This document shows positions 15,843 through 22,115 of a stretch of DNA of 64,000 nt, one piece after another. Each line of letters opens with the position of its first letter. Position 1 is the stretch's first letter. The DNA comes from Lactococcus lactis (GTDB taxonomy: Bacteria; Bacillota; Bacilli; Lactobacillales; Streptococcaceae). The translations under genes and the position numbers were made by a program. The notes beneath the pieces are model-generated. The model had not been told where the DNA came from. It did not search any database and worked only from the letters and a program-made list of their open reading frames with translations. The stretch covers positions 434,001 to 498,000 of the forward strand of contig NZ_CP118969.1 of NCBI RefSeq assembly GCF_029023865.1, in the 5' to 3' direction.

Positions 15843-16373
15843 ATGAAAGATTTAATTTATAAAAACATTAAGCATGGACTTTATGAAATAGATGAGTTCG
15901 GAAATGTTTATTCAAAATATAAAAATGGATTTTTAAAGCCAAAACGTGATAAAGATGGTTATTTATCGTTAGCATTATCTGGTGGTAAAAGAGGTAATAT
16001 CTGCTTTACAAGAGTTGCAACTTTAGTGATAGTAACATACGTAGGGCTTCCTGAAAAACATATCAAAGACCCAACGGTTAACCATATTGACGGTAACAAA
16101 TTAAATAACCACTATTCAAACCTAGAATGGATAGGACGTTCTAAAAACAGTTCAATTAGAGAAAATAAAGGTGTGGGATCTAAAAATCCTGCTGCTATAT
16201 TGAACGAAACAGATGTAGAAAAAATTTGCGAACTTTTATTAAAAAAAGAGCTTTCAATGTATGAAATATCATTGATGTTTGGAGTTACTAAAAGCGCAAT
16301 AAATAATATAAAAAGGTGCAAAGTATGGAAAGAGATAACGAGTAAATACTTTGGTAGCACTGGGGAGGTGTGA
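15843..16373 (+). CDS. HNH homing endonuclease (NUMOD4-type)
   Basis: 176 residues. The N-terminal part (YEIDEFGNVYSKYKNGFLKPKRDKDGYLSLAL) is a NUMOD4-like DNA-contact module; VNHIDGNKLNNHYSNLEW is the HNH core; the C-terminal 60 residues form an HTH (LSMYEISLMFGVTKSAINNIKR). Free-standing phage homing nucleases of this form spread themselves into related genomes, and it interrupts the otherwise coupled small-gene operon. It has no GGAGG; GAAAGCTAG precedes ATG. Confidence 0.85.
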   Translation: MKDLIYKNIKHGLYEIDEFGNVYSKYKNGFLKPKRDKDGYLSLALSGGKRGNICFTRVATLVIVTYVGLPEKHIKDPTVNHIDGNKLNNHYSNLEWIGRSKNSSIRENKGVGSKNPAAILNETDVEKICELLLKKELSMYEISLMFGVTKSAINNIKRCKVWKEITSKYFGSTGEV

Positions 16374-16375
16374 GA

Positions 16376-16736
16376 ATGACAGATATTTCAGGAAAAAGCA
16401 TGGAAGAGATCTATAGAGAAGAAGCTAGAAGATATAAAGAGTCGATAGAAAAAGGCCGTGTGTATAGTGAATCAGAAGATATTTTAACTGGTAATTTTGA
16501 TAAAAGCAAATCTTTGACTGTCACAATGCCTATGGAAGAATTTGACAAGCTTGAAAAGCTGGCACTTTCAGCTCACACTGGCAAACTTTCGGTTGAAAAA
16601 CTCCAAGAACAGCTTAACACTGCGAAAAAAGGCACTGACAGAAGCTATAGAAGACATTGAACAACTAAATGGCAGTGATGATACTATCAAATATTATAAG
16701 CAAGCACTCGCAGCGATTGGAGGGGATGATGATTGA
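16376..16736 (+). pseudogene. Small phage protein, frameshifted
   Basis: The first frame gives 94 residues (to 16660) ending in an unlikely Arg/His-rich tail. A second frame continues past it with ALTEAIEDIEQLNGSDDTIKYYKQALAAIGGDDD to 16736. Removing one base from AAAAAAGG at 16625-16632 joins them into a 119-residue helical protein. The shift needed is +1 and the A-run is out of phase for a -1 slip, so a mutation is more likely than recoding. ATG 16376 has GGAGG seven bases upstream. Confidence 0.65.
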
Positions 16737-16893
16737 ATACGCAATATATAAAGGCGAAAAATTTATAGCAGAAGGAACAGCTGACGAACTTGCTAAATTA
16801 CTAAATGTTAAACCTACAACTATTAAATGGTGGTCAAGACCAGTTAATTCAAGGCGTGATAAAGGTAATAGGAAGATAGCCGTTAAATTATGA
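16729..16893 (+). CDS. Small phage protein, HTH-like
   Basis: 54 residues; KGEKFIAEGTADELAKLLNVKPTTIKWW resembles the phage proteins that carry a short HTH. Starts inside the end of the previous gene (GGAGGGGATGATG); ATG 16729 has the better spacing. Confidence 0.55.
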   Translation: MIEYAIYKGEKFIAEGTADELAKLLNVKPTTIKWWSRPVNSRRDKGNRKIAVKL

Positions 16894-16943
16894 CCGACAA
16901 ACTAATATCGCTGGTCAATGACTGGTGGGGAGGGATTGAATGA
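16890..16943 (+). CDS. Possible 17-residue coupled micro-ORF
   Basis: MTDKLISLVNDWWGGIE, with ATGA overlaps both to the upstream stop and to the downstream start at 16940. This is either a translated linker peptide that couples the neighbours or chance. Confidence 0.4.
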   Translation: MTDKLISLVNDWWGGIE

Positions 16944-17182
16944 AAAAATACTGGGTAATTGAAGACCATTTGGGCGGAGGATTTCATCTGATGTCAGAAG
17001 ATACTCCGGAAGAAGAATTAAGAGAAGTTGAAGTTTATTGTGAAATGTGTGGAGACCACGATTCTATTATTGGTCAGTTTTCAAACTGGAAACAACTTAA
17101 AAGACAAATGACTGATGACGAAGGTTGGTGTCCGTATTCAGATGAATATTTGCAATCAGTATTTGAGGAGGACAACCAATGA
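16940..17182 (+). CDS. Small acidic phage protein
   Basis: 80 residues (MKKYWVIEDHLGGGFHLMSED...), with CEMCGDH and a C-terminal acidic end; a possible metal site but no family known. GGGGAGGGATTGA before ATG; ATGA overlap with the next gene. Confidence 0.6.
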   Translation: MKKYWVIEDHLGGGFHLMSEDTPEEELREVEVYCEMCGDHDSIIGQFSNWKQLKRQMTDDEGWCPYSDEYLQSVFEEDNQ

Positions 17183-17424
17183 AACTAATGTGTAAGCTGT
17201 TCGGGCATAAGTGGATTTACTATGATCTACACAAACGCTGTAATTGGTGTGATGAAAGAGTTTGGTTTATTAGAGACATTGAATTATTAAAAGGACTCAA
17301 AAAAACTCAAGAAGCATTCAGAGCATTTGGTATATCATGCAAAGAATTATCTTTCAACCGCTCAGACCTTGACGAGTCAGAGAACGTGTTTCCTGAAAAA
17401 TGGCTTGATAAACACATGGATTGA
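17179..17424 (+). CDS. DUF1660-like phage protein
   Basis: 81 residues. The N-terminus MCKLFGHKW and the following CNWC pair match the short zinc-finger-like DUF1660 proteins of lactococcal phages. Function unknown. Last gene of the early operon before a terminator. Confidence 0.65.
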   Translation: MKLMCKLFGHKWIYYDLHKRCNWCDERVWFIRDIELLKGLKKTQEAFRAFGISCKELSFNRSDLDESENVFPEKWLDKHMD

Positions 17425-17433
17425 ACGCAAAAA

Positions 17434-17458
17434 AAGCCCAAATCAAAGATAAGGGCTT
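17434..17458. terminator. Bidirectional terminator, end of early operon
   Basis: AAGCCC and GGGCTT flank a 13-base loop; an A-run precedes and a short CTTCG tail follows. The long U-run is on the minus strand, so it mainly ends the leftward gene at 17476-17685. Confidence 0.6.
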
Positions 17459-17475
17459 CGGGGGATTAACAAAAA

Positions 17476-17685
17476 TTAACGTGAGGATGTGTCCATGCAA
17501 GATAAACAAGGTCTAACCTGGAGTGATGGATATATTTCTTTAACATATTCCATAGCATCAAGGTCATTTTCAAATTGTTTATTAATAAGATACGAATCAG
17601 TGACTGTCGGACGATTGGGGCAAGCACCTTTGTGTACTTCATGATAACCGCTAAAGTCGCCAGTTTTATTTACAACATAACTCAT
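17476..17685 (-). CDS. Leftward small phage gene, unknown
   Basis: 69 residues (MSYVVNKTGDFSGYHEVHKGACPNRP...RPCLSCMDTSSR) with three cysteines; no family recognised. ATG 17685 has GAAGGAGGATTTAATC upstream. It runs against the early operon, has its own promoter and terminator, and directly precedes the leftward small-RNA array, so it probably belongs to a lysogeny-expressed set. Confidence 0.65.
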   Translation of the reverse strand: MSYVVNKTGDFSGYHEVHKGACPNRPTVTDSYLINKQFENDLDAMEYVKEIYPSLQVRPCLSCMDTSSR

Positions 17686-17719
17686 GATTAAATCCTCCTT
17701 CAAATAGTTATATTCTATT

Positions 17720-17748
17720 ATTTTAAAACTTTTATTAGTCTAGCACAA
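17720..17748 (-). promoter_or_regulatory. Promoter of the leftward gene
   Basis: On the minus strand TTGTGC (17748-17743), 17 bases, TAAAAT (17725-17720), giving a leader of about 30 bases before ATG 17685. Confidence 0.5.
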
Positions 17749-17776
17749 GCAATATGATTTAAATAAAAGGAAATAT

Positions 17777-17845
17777 AAAAATGCCCAAGCTGACCAAGCT
17801 TGAGCGAAATACGATTTACAACAACTTATTATATTACTTTCGGTC
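17777..17845 (-). ncRNA. Small RNA unit A of a tandem array
   Basis: Minus-strand unit. TGATATAAT (17860-17852) predicts a start at G 17845, so the RNA begins GACCG. After about 40 AT-rich bases comes a hairpin GCTCAAGCT / AGCTTGGGC (17805-17783) with loop TGGTC, then ATTTTTAT. The loop GGTC is complementary to the 5' GACC. About 69 nt, no reading frame. Confidence 0.6.
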
Positions 17846-17886
17846 AGTTATATTATATCATACAGACCAATAATTTATTCCAAAAT

Positions 17887-17966
17887 AAAAATGCCCGAGT
17901 TGACCAGATTCGAGCGCAAGAGTTAGTAAACAACTTAGTTCTATTATTATTATATTATTTTCGGTC
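17887..17966 (-). ncRNA. Small RNA unit B
   Basis: TGATATAAT at 17981-17973; predicted start G 17966, RNA beginning GACCG; terminator hairpin at 17915-17893 with loop CTGGTCA, then ATTTTTAT. About 80 nt. Same plan as unit A; its promoter abuts a 42-bp leader of the opposite membrane-peptide gene. Confidence 0.6.
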
Positions 17967-17981
17967 AGTTATATTATATCA

Positions 17982-18023
17982 CATACTGAGCTAGGAACTC
18001 GCTAAACTCAACTGGAGGAGAAA
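17982..18023 (+). repeat. 42-bp direct repeat, copy 1 (leader with ribosome site)
   Basis: Starts CATACTGAGCTAGGAACTCG and ends ACTGGAGGAGAAA. Identical to 18429-18470. It supplies the GGAGGAG ribosome site of the gene at 18024. Confidence 0.85.
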
Positions 18024-18146
18024 ATGTTTAAAAAATCAGGAGAAATTATTGGTAATGCCTTTGTGTGGCTGCTATTTATAGCAATTTGCTTAATATTTTT
18101 AGGGTTATTACTTCGAATATTGCGTTTTATATGGTTTGGGTACTAA
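18024..18146 (+). CDS. 40-residue single-pass membrane peptide
   Basis: MFKKSGEIIGNAFVWLLFIA begins it, then CLIFLGLLLRILRFIWFGY: one membrane helix (about 12-30) with basic residues on both sides. GGAGGAGAAA before ATG. Toxin-like dimensions, flanked by leftward small RNAs B and C; unit C overlaps its stop codon. Function unknown. Confidence 0.55.
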   Translation: MFKKSGEIIGNAFVWLLFIAICLIFLGLLLRILRFIWFGY

Positions 18147-18216
18147 AAAACTCCACACTTGGTCAGTAGTATGGAGCAACTAATTATCAACTTAGTTCGT
18201 GTAATATATTTGACCA
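18145..18216 (-). ncRNA. Small RNA unit C, with swapped elements
   Basis: TATAAT at 18228-18223; RNA beginning near TTGGTCA; terminator CTCCATACT / AGTGTGGAG (18176-18151), loop ACTGACCA, then TTTTTT. Here the 5' end carries GGTC and the loop GACC, the reverse of the other units, yet 5' end and loop stay complementary. About 72 nt. Confidence 0.6.
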
Positions 18217-18239
18217 ATGTATATTATACACTATTAAAC

Positions 18240-18306
18240 AAAAAAAGCCCAAGCTGACCAAGCTTGAGCGGAATACTGAAGATTACTTCGATTTTTATTT
18301 TTAGTC
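18240..18306 (-). ncRNA. Small RNA unit D
   Basis: TGCTATAAT at 18321-18313; predicted start G 18306, RNA beginning GACTA; terminator hairpin identical to that of unit A (18269-18247, loop TGGTC) followed by TTTTTTT. GACU can still pair with GGUC using a G-U. About 67 nt. Confidence 0.58.
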
Positions 18307-18347
18307 ATTAACATTATAGCACACATAACAATAATTCATACCAAAAT

Positions 18348-18415
18348 AAAAATGCCCGAATTGACCAGGTTCGAGCGGGTGTGATAAAAAATATTTTCTA
18401 TATTTTTTTGTGGTC
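18348..18415 (-). ncRNA. Small RNA unit E
   Basis: TGATATAAT at 18430-18422; predicted start G 18415, RNA beginning GACCA; terminator hairpin 18376-18354 with loop CTGGTCA, then ATTTTTAT. About 68 nt. Duplicate of unit B in hairpin and leader, but diverged in the middle. Confidence 0.6.
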
Positions 18416-18428
18416 ACACGTATTATAT

Positions 18429-18470
18429 CATACTGAGCTAGGAACTCGCTAAACTCAACTGGAGGAGAAA
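18429..18470 (+). repeat. 42-bp direct repeat, copy 2
   Basis: Identical to 17982-18023. Provides the GGAGGAGAAA ribosome site of the SPFH gene at 18475. Confidence 0.85.
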
Positions 18471-18474
18471 TAAA

Positions 18475-19128
18475 ATGTGGATTTCATTTATGATTTTAAT
18501 TACTATTATTGTAATCACAACAATCATTTCAATATTATTCTGGATATTCAGTGATAGATATTATAGAGTATCTAATACTATTATCACTTCTATTTTTGGT
18601 TTCTTTATTGCCCTAGTATGGTTCTTGCTTATATTTGCGCTCTCAAGTGTTTCAGTTCCAACTGGATATGCTTCACTAGAGAAAAGTTGGGGAGGACGAT
18701 ATACTGGGAAAGTTTTCACTGAAACTGGAAGACACTTCTGGGCTATAGCTCCATCTTATGACACAAAGCGAGTAGATATTAGGAATAATAAAGAAGCTGT
18801 TCCAGTCAATGTAATGAAAGACAAAACTTACAATGTAAGCGCCAGTGTTGAAGTAGTATATGATTTGCAACCAAATAAGTTGGTAGATCTACTCTCTAAC
18901 TATTCTGACTATAAGAATACAGTTATCGGAGCAATCGTTAAGAATGTTATTACCAGTAATAATATACTTGCAAATTCTCAATCTTTAACTCCAAAAGATG
19001 AGAAAGAAATTGAGAACGAATTAGCAAAATATGGTGTTAAAGTTACAAATATTTATATGAACAGTTATAAGCTGACTAACTCTAGCAATTACGCATTGAA
19101 TGCCAACGTTAATTCAAATAATAATTAA
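18475..19128 (+). CDS. SPFH/prohibitin-like membrane protein
   Basis: 217 residues. Two hydrophobic helices (about 3-23 and 36-60) precede an SPFH-like domain: TGYASLEKSWGG, RHFWAIAPSYDTKRVDIRNNKEAVPV, then YNVSASVEVVYDLQPNKLVDLLSNYSDYKNTVI and a C-terminal VKVTNIYMNSYKL. SPFH proteins oligomerise on membranes; in phages (for example HflKC-like or stomatin-like) they have been linked to protease control or exclusion, but no role is shown here. Extra gene between early and late modules, with a duplicated leader. Confidence 0.7.
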   Translation: MWISFMILITIIVITTIISILFWIFSDRYYRVSNTIITSIFGFFIALVWFLLIFALSSVSVPTGYASLEKSWGGRYTGKVFTETGRHFWAIAPSYDTKRVDIRNNKEAVPVNVMKDKTYNVSASVEVVYDLQPNKLVDLLSNYSDYKNTVIGAIVKNVITSNNILANSQSLTPKDEKEIENELAKYGVKVTNIYMNSYKLTNSSNYALNANVNSNNN

Positions 19129-19134
19129 TAATAA

Positions 19135-19156
19135 AAAGCCCACGGCAATGGGCTTT
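19135..19156. terminator. Bidirectional terminator after the SPFH gene
   Basis: AAAGCCCA, loop CGGCAA, TGGGCTTT, with U-runs both ways. On the minus strand an extended -10 TGTTATAAT (19188-19180) lies just upstream, so a sixth short leftward RNA of about 45 nt is possible. Confidence 0.7.
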
Positions 19157-19204
19157 AAAAACTGATTTATTCTAATACTATTATAACATAACAGGAGTTA
19201 GAAT

Positions 19205-19504
19205 ATGACAAAAGAATTGACGAAAGCACAATGGCATGATGTTCGAATGACCTTAAGAATTATCATTCGCAATAAGAAGAATGCCAAACAATCTCAGCTT
19301 ATCAATGAAGCATTAGACAATATTAAAGACGAAGATGATCGTAAGATATTCAAACGTTATTATATTGATGGCTGGGGAATCATTAAGATCACAATGAATA
19401 TGTATTACTCAAAGACTGCAGTCATTGCTAGAAATAATAAAGCAACGCAACAGTTTGCTGAGAAATATGACGGCGGTCATTTACTTAAGATGTTTCATGA
19501 ATAA
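19205..19504 (+). CDS. Putative late-gene transcription regulator
   Basis: 99 residues, basic, helical, with a plausible C-terminal HTH (GWGIIKITMNMYYSKTAVIARNNKA). Its place just before the HNH-terminase genes and its size match ArpU/RinA/Alt-like activators of phage late operons. Assignment rests on position and composition. AGGAGTTAGAAT before ATG. Confidence 0.5.
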   Translation: MTKELTKAQWHDVRMTLRIIIRNKKNAKQSQLINEALDNIKDEDDRKIFKRYYIDGWGIIKITMNMYYSKTAVIARNNKATQQFAEKYDGGHLLKMFHE

Positions 19505-19511
19505 TATAAAG

Positions 19512-19536
19512 AACGCTACTTTTTCGTAGCGTTTTT
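19512..19536 (+). terminator. Terminator at the early/late border
   Basis: AACGCTAC, loop TTTTTC, GTAGCGTT and TTTT. The AACGCTACTTTTT string recurs at 22941 and 29368 before other module starts. Confidence 0.75.
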
Positions 19537-19552
19537 GTTTTACGATTGAATC

Positions 19553-19852
19553 ATGATAGATGTGAGCACACCAAAGGCAAGGCACAGGTTCTATTGCTCA
19601 GGAGCATGGAGGCGTATGAGAGAACAGATACTCAAGCGCGATAACAATGAATGTCAGTGGTGCAAAGCAGAAGGCAAAGTAACAACAGCTAAGACTGCGA
19701 CACTAGAGATAGATCATATCAAGGAGCTTGAGTACCATCCAGAGCTTGCACTAGAGCCTAGTAACCTTCGTACCTTGTGTCATGACTGCCACAACATCAG
19801 ACATAACAGACACAAGGACAAACAGTTTGATGATGAAACGTTTGAATTTTAA
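19553..19852 (+). CDS. HNH endonuclease (packaging-associated)
   Basis: 99 residues. Two CxxC zinc knuckles (CQWC and CHDC) flank the HNH core IDHIKELEYHPELALEPSNLRTLC, with HNIRHNRHKD at the end. In many siphophages an HNH protein next to the terminase small subunit stimulates end cleavage at cos. Short leader; the ATG follows ACGATTGAATC with no clear ribosome site. Confidence 0.88.
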   Translation: MIDVSTPKARHRFYCSGAWRRMREQILKRDNNECQWCKAEGKVTTAKTATLEIDHIKELEYHPELALEPSNLRTLCHDCHNIRHNRHKDKQFDDETFEF

Positions 19853-19994
19853 TTTTATTGTTCGGAAATTCCGATAAATTTTATGAAAGTACCCCCGGGT
19901 CTAAAAAAATTGGGTCTATTTCCAAATTTACCACAGACCGGTTGGGGTCTTTTAACCAAAAATAAAGCTATTTTTTTGAAAGGGGGGGGTAACC
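19853..19994. other. Intergenic segment, possible cos/packaging site
   Basis: 142 bases between HNH and terminase small subunit contain the palindrome CGGAAATTCCG (19862-19872), ACCCCCGGGT, a GACCGG block and an unusual G8 run just before the terS start. Unusual GC blocks between HNH and terS are where cos usually lies; not proven here. Confidence 0.4.
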
Positions 19995-20306
19995 ATGGCA
20001 AAAAGCAAACTTGAAATAGAATTATTAGGGCTAATTAATGAAAAATCAGCTTCAGAAATCGAAAAGGTGGAGAGATATTGTAGTTTGGTTAGAATATCCA
20101 GAAACCTTGATAAATCTATTTCTAAAGATGGAACGATGATAAAAGTCGTTAATGGTAATCAAGAATTTTTGAAACCAAACCCTGCCATTTCTGAGAAAGT
20201 AAAAATTAATACAGCTCTTATAAAATTGGATGAATTTTTCGAGGAAAAACGAGCCGAAAAGGGCAAAAATAATGATTTTAATGAGGAAGATTTATATGCT
20301 GATTAA
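19995..20306 (+). CDS. terS: Terminase small subunit, P27 family
   Basis: 103 residues. MAKSKLEIELLGLI... followed by VERYCSLVRISRNLDKSISKDGTMIKVVNGNQEFLKPNPAISEKVKINTALIKLDEF is the P27-type pattern (the xxKPNPAI segment is characteristic). Recognises the packaging site and regulates the large subunit. Its end overlaps the terL start by 11 bases. G-rich ribosome site before ATG. Confidence 0.88.
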   Translation: MAKSKLEIELLGLINEKSASEIEKVERYCSLVRISRNLDKSISKDGTMIKVVNGNQEFLKPNPAISEKVKINTALIKLDEFFEEKRAEKGKNNDFNEEDLYAD

Positions 20307-22035
20307 ATATGTCAGTGATTATATCAATTCTTATCATGCTCAAAAAGTAAAACTTAACAAGGAACGTATAGAACTTGTTGAATATATCGCTAGAGAAATT
20401 GAACCTCGTCTTGAAAGAAAAGAGATTCACTTTGATGAAAGTCAAATAAATAAATGTATCAGATATATCGAAACATTTTATTTTAAACTAGAGGACTTTC
20501 AAAAATTTATTATTAGTTTCATTTTTTTATTTTGGAGTGATGGGAATGATATTGTTTTTGAACAATTTTTAATCATGATGGGGCGTGGTGGCGGTAAGAA
20601 TGGTTTAATCTCTGGAGTAACTAACTACTTGCAAACTCCAATGCACGGAATTCCCAAATATCATATTTCGCTTGTCGCAAATAGTGAAGATCAAGCTAAA
20701 ATGAGCTTTGAAGAAATCTACGACACAATTGAGATGAATGAAAAACTTCAAAGAATGTTTTCTTGGGGTAAAAAAGAAATCAAAAATCGCAAAACCCAGT
20801 CTATTATTCGCTATAAGACAAGCAATGGAAATACAAAAGATGGTTTGCGTGACGGTGCAGTAGTATTTGATGAAATACACCAATATGAAGACCATAAAGT
20901 AACAGATGTTTATATTTCTGGTTTGGGGAAAGTTGCTAATCCAAGAGAGTTCTATATCGGAACAGATGGATTTGTTCGCGAGGGATTCATTGATGAAATG
21001 AAGGAATTAGCTCATAAAGTACTCAAAGGTGATGCTGATTTTGATGAATTATTTCCTTTTATTTGCAAACTGAACGATGAGCAAGAAGTCGATGATCCAA
21101 CAAATTGGGAAATGGCTAATCCTATGTTTACTCTTCCAATGAGCAGTTATGCGAAAAGATTGTATAAAAAGGTTACAAAGCAATATAAGAAACTGGAAGT
21201 AAATCCGAGTGGGCGTGATGAATTTATGACCAAACGTATGAATTTGCCGGTTACTGACATTGAAAGAAGCGTGGCAACTTATGAAGAATTGAAAGCAACC
21301 AAAAAAGAATTTCCAGAATTAAGAAATCTACCTGCAGTTGGGGGATTTGACTTTGCCTCTACCCGTGACTTTATTGCAGTTGGTGCATTATTTAAGGTTG
21401 ATGGGGATTATGTTTTCAAATCTCATTCATTTGTTCGTAAAGAATTTGTTGATAGAATATATAGCTATTCAAAGCCAAATGAAAATGTTAATGGTAAGCG
21501 ACGATTTGCCCCGATTAGGCAATGGGAAGATGAGGGATTGCTCACAGTATTAGATGAACCGTCAATGGATGCACAGCACGTTGTAGATTGGTTTGTTCGT
21601 ATGCGTGATGAAGAAGGTTATGAATTCCAAACTATTTGTGGAGATGGCTATAAAATGAGGGAGTATTTACAACCTAAATTTGAAGAAGCTGGGTTTGAAG
21701 TCTCTTGGAATGGTAAATTTGAAGAACCGCTCGGTTATCGTGTGGAAGTTATTCGCAACTTTAGGGCTATTGATGCGCAATTATCAACGGTAATTGAGGA
21801 TAGTTTCGCCAATCAAAAAATTAATTTTGGTGATAATGACATGATGCGTTGGTACACAAATAATGTACTTAGACATTTGAAAAAAGATGGGAATGTGGAA
21901 TATATCAAAAAAGAAGATGTCAGACGAAAAACAGATGGATTTAAAGCTTTTGAAGCAGCAATGTTTAAGGCTGATTTACTAAATGAAGTAGATACAGCTG
22001 ATTTCTATGATAATTTGGGTTGGTTTATGGGATAA
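20296..22035 (+). CDS. terL: Terminase large subunit
   Basis: 579 residues. ATPase part: Walker A-like FLIMMGRGGGKNGLISG near residue 92, Walker B AVVFDEIHQYED near 192-203 with catalytic Glu. Nuclease part: GGFDFASTRDFIAVGAL near 362 (Asp), GDGYKM near 445 and a C-terminal Asp-rich FGDNDMMRWY. It cuts and pumps DNA into proheads through the portal. ATG 20296 fits; an upstream in-frame start lies wholly in terS. Confidence 0.93.
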   Translation: MLIKYVSDYINSYHAQKVKLNKERIELVEYIAREIEPRLERKEIHFDESQINKCIRYIETFYFKLEDFQKFIISFIFLFWSDGNDIVFEQFLIMMGRGGGKNGLISGVTNYLQTPMHGIPKYHISLVANSEDQAKMSFEEIYDTIEMNEKLQRMFSWGKKEIKNRKTQSIIRYKTSNGNTKDGLRDGAVVFDEIHQYEDHKVTDVYISGLGKVANPREFYIGTDGFVREGFIDEMKELAHKVLKGDADFDELFPFICKLNDEQEVDDPTNWEMANPMFTLPMSSYAKRLYKKVTKQYKKLEVNPSGRDEFMTKRMNLPVTDIERSVATYEELKATKKEFPELRNLPAVGGFDFASTRDFIAVGALFKVDGDYVFKSHSFVRKEFVDRIYSYSKPNENVNGKRRFAPIRQWEDEGLLTVLDEPSMDAQHVVDWFVRMRDEEGYEFQTICGDGYKMREYLQPKFEEAGFEVSWNGKFEEPLGYRVEVIRNFRAIDAQLSTVIEDSFANQKINFGDNDMMRWYTNNVLRHLKKDGNVEYIKKEDVRRKTDGFKAFEAAMFKADLLNEVDTADFYDNLGWFMG

Positions 22036-22074
22036 AACGATACTTTTTTAGAGTGAAAATATTAGATAATGTCT

Positions 22075-22080
22075 TATAAT
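22075..22080 (+). promoter_or_regulatory. -10 box of the membrane-protein extra gene
   Basis: TATAAT 35 bases before ATG 22116, in the 80-base gap after terL. No good -35; suggests independent expression. Confidence 0.4.
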
Positions 22081-22115
22081 AGATGGAGAAATAACATTTA
22101 AGAAAGTAGGCAGAC

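Noticed and set aside
15843-16373. Group I intron or intein with the homing nuclease
   Set aside because: The neighbouring genes are complete and the nuclease has its own start and stop; it is free-standing.
16625-16632. Programmed -1 frameshift at AAAAAAG
   Set aside because: The heptamer is out of phase with the gene, and the continuing frame is +1, not -1.
17777-18430. CRISPR-like array of repeats
   Set aside because: Units are promoter-terminator cassettes 107-250 bases apart with diverged interiors; there is no regular repeat-spacer pattern and no cas gene in the window.
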